A model generated the notes under the pieces. It was not told where the DNA came from. It did no database searches and worked only from the letters and a program-made list of their open reading frames with translations. The position numbers and the translations under genes were made by a program. Of a stretch of DNA of 5,498 nucleotides, positions 5,401 through 5,498 are shown piece after piece. The stretch is from positions 1-5,498 of the forward strand of contig VGJH01000093.1 of NCBI GenBank assembly GCA_016867505.1. Reading direction: 5' to 3'. Position 1 is the stretch's first letter; each line of letters starts with the position of its first letter. Source of the stretch: Candidatus Bathyarchaeota archaeon. GTDB lineage: Archaea; Thermoproteota; Bathyarchaeia; TCS64.

Positions 5401-5498
5401 TGGTTTTGAGGCAGGATTCTACTCTGTTTAATCCTTCGCCTACAATTTCTTGACTGCTGCCAATAAGGATTCTTAAATGATATTCACCATTTAGCCCA
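5390..5498 (-). CDS. Probable class I/II PLP-dependent aminotransferase, C-terminal end only
   Basis: A minus-strand frame enters from the right edge and ends at TAA 5390-5392, giving 35 residues in two blocks: GLNGEYHLRILIGSS and QEIVGEGLNRVESCLKTIKK. 'H-L-R-I' followed by a small-residue turn, then 'E-I-V-x-E-G-L-x-R-V' and a final amphipathic helix, is how class I/II aminotransferases end. The Arg would be the residue that grips the substrate carboxylate. The lysine that binds PLP, and anything that would tell substrate specificity, lie outside the window. With so short a piece the family call is tentative. It converges on the S9 gene, with 38 bases between the two stops. Confidence 0.5.
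   Translation of the reverse strand, partial: GLNGEYHLRILIGSSQEIVGEGLNRVESCLKTIKK

Overview
The window looks like a piece of an AT-rich archaeal chromosome. The clearest evidence is a pair of archaeal-type ribosomal protein genes, L13 (4502-4939) and S9 (4941-5351). Supporting evidence is the presence of TATA-like boxes about 26-27 bases before likely transcription starts, several apparently leaderless or near-leaderless starts, oligo-T terminators, and a stand-alone DNA 3'-phosphoesterase of the LigD PE type, known from several archaea. I cannot fix the lineage from sequence alone. The protein set would suit a TACK-group archaeon (Bathyarchaeia or a relative), but that is a guess.

Left part (1-1540, minus strand): a membrane-transport operon. 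The promoter-proximal gene is a CPA2-like Na+(K+)/H+ antiporter whose frame runs unbroken in register from 1540 to 278 but carries two in-frame TAA codons. Fifteen bases after its end begins an MscS-like channel gene that runs off the left edge; this partial gene is easy to miss. Upstream of the antiporter promoter is a cluster of TAGGCA/TGCCTA motifs, including a long inverted repeat.

Middle (1683-2873): two divergent genes. Leftward is a conserved uncharacterised protein with a PD-(D/E)XK-like core and a C-terminal winged helix. Rightward is a complete 151-residue LigD-type 3'-phosphoesterase with all expected catalytic residues. They share an intergenic region of 78 bases with nested inverted repeats, so they may be co-regulated. 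A joint role in DNA-end processing is an inference.

2898-4025 (minus) is an ATP-NAD kinase family protein (COG3199 type), convergent with the phosphoesterase. From 4026 to 4501 there is no convincing gene. That stretch holds the kinase promoter, a 25-codon ORF of unclear status, and the L13 leader, which contains a strong hairpin overlapping a second, mutually exclusive one.

Right part (4502-5498): L13 and S9 are one nucleotide apart and translated together. They are followed by an A/T-run bidirectional terminator and then the C-terminal end of a probable class I/II aminotransferase on the opposite strand. The usual archaeal downstream neighbour rpoN is therefore absent here.
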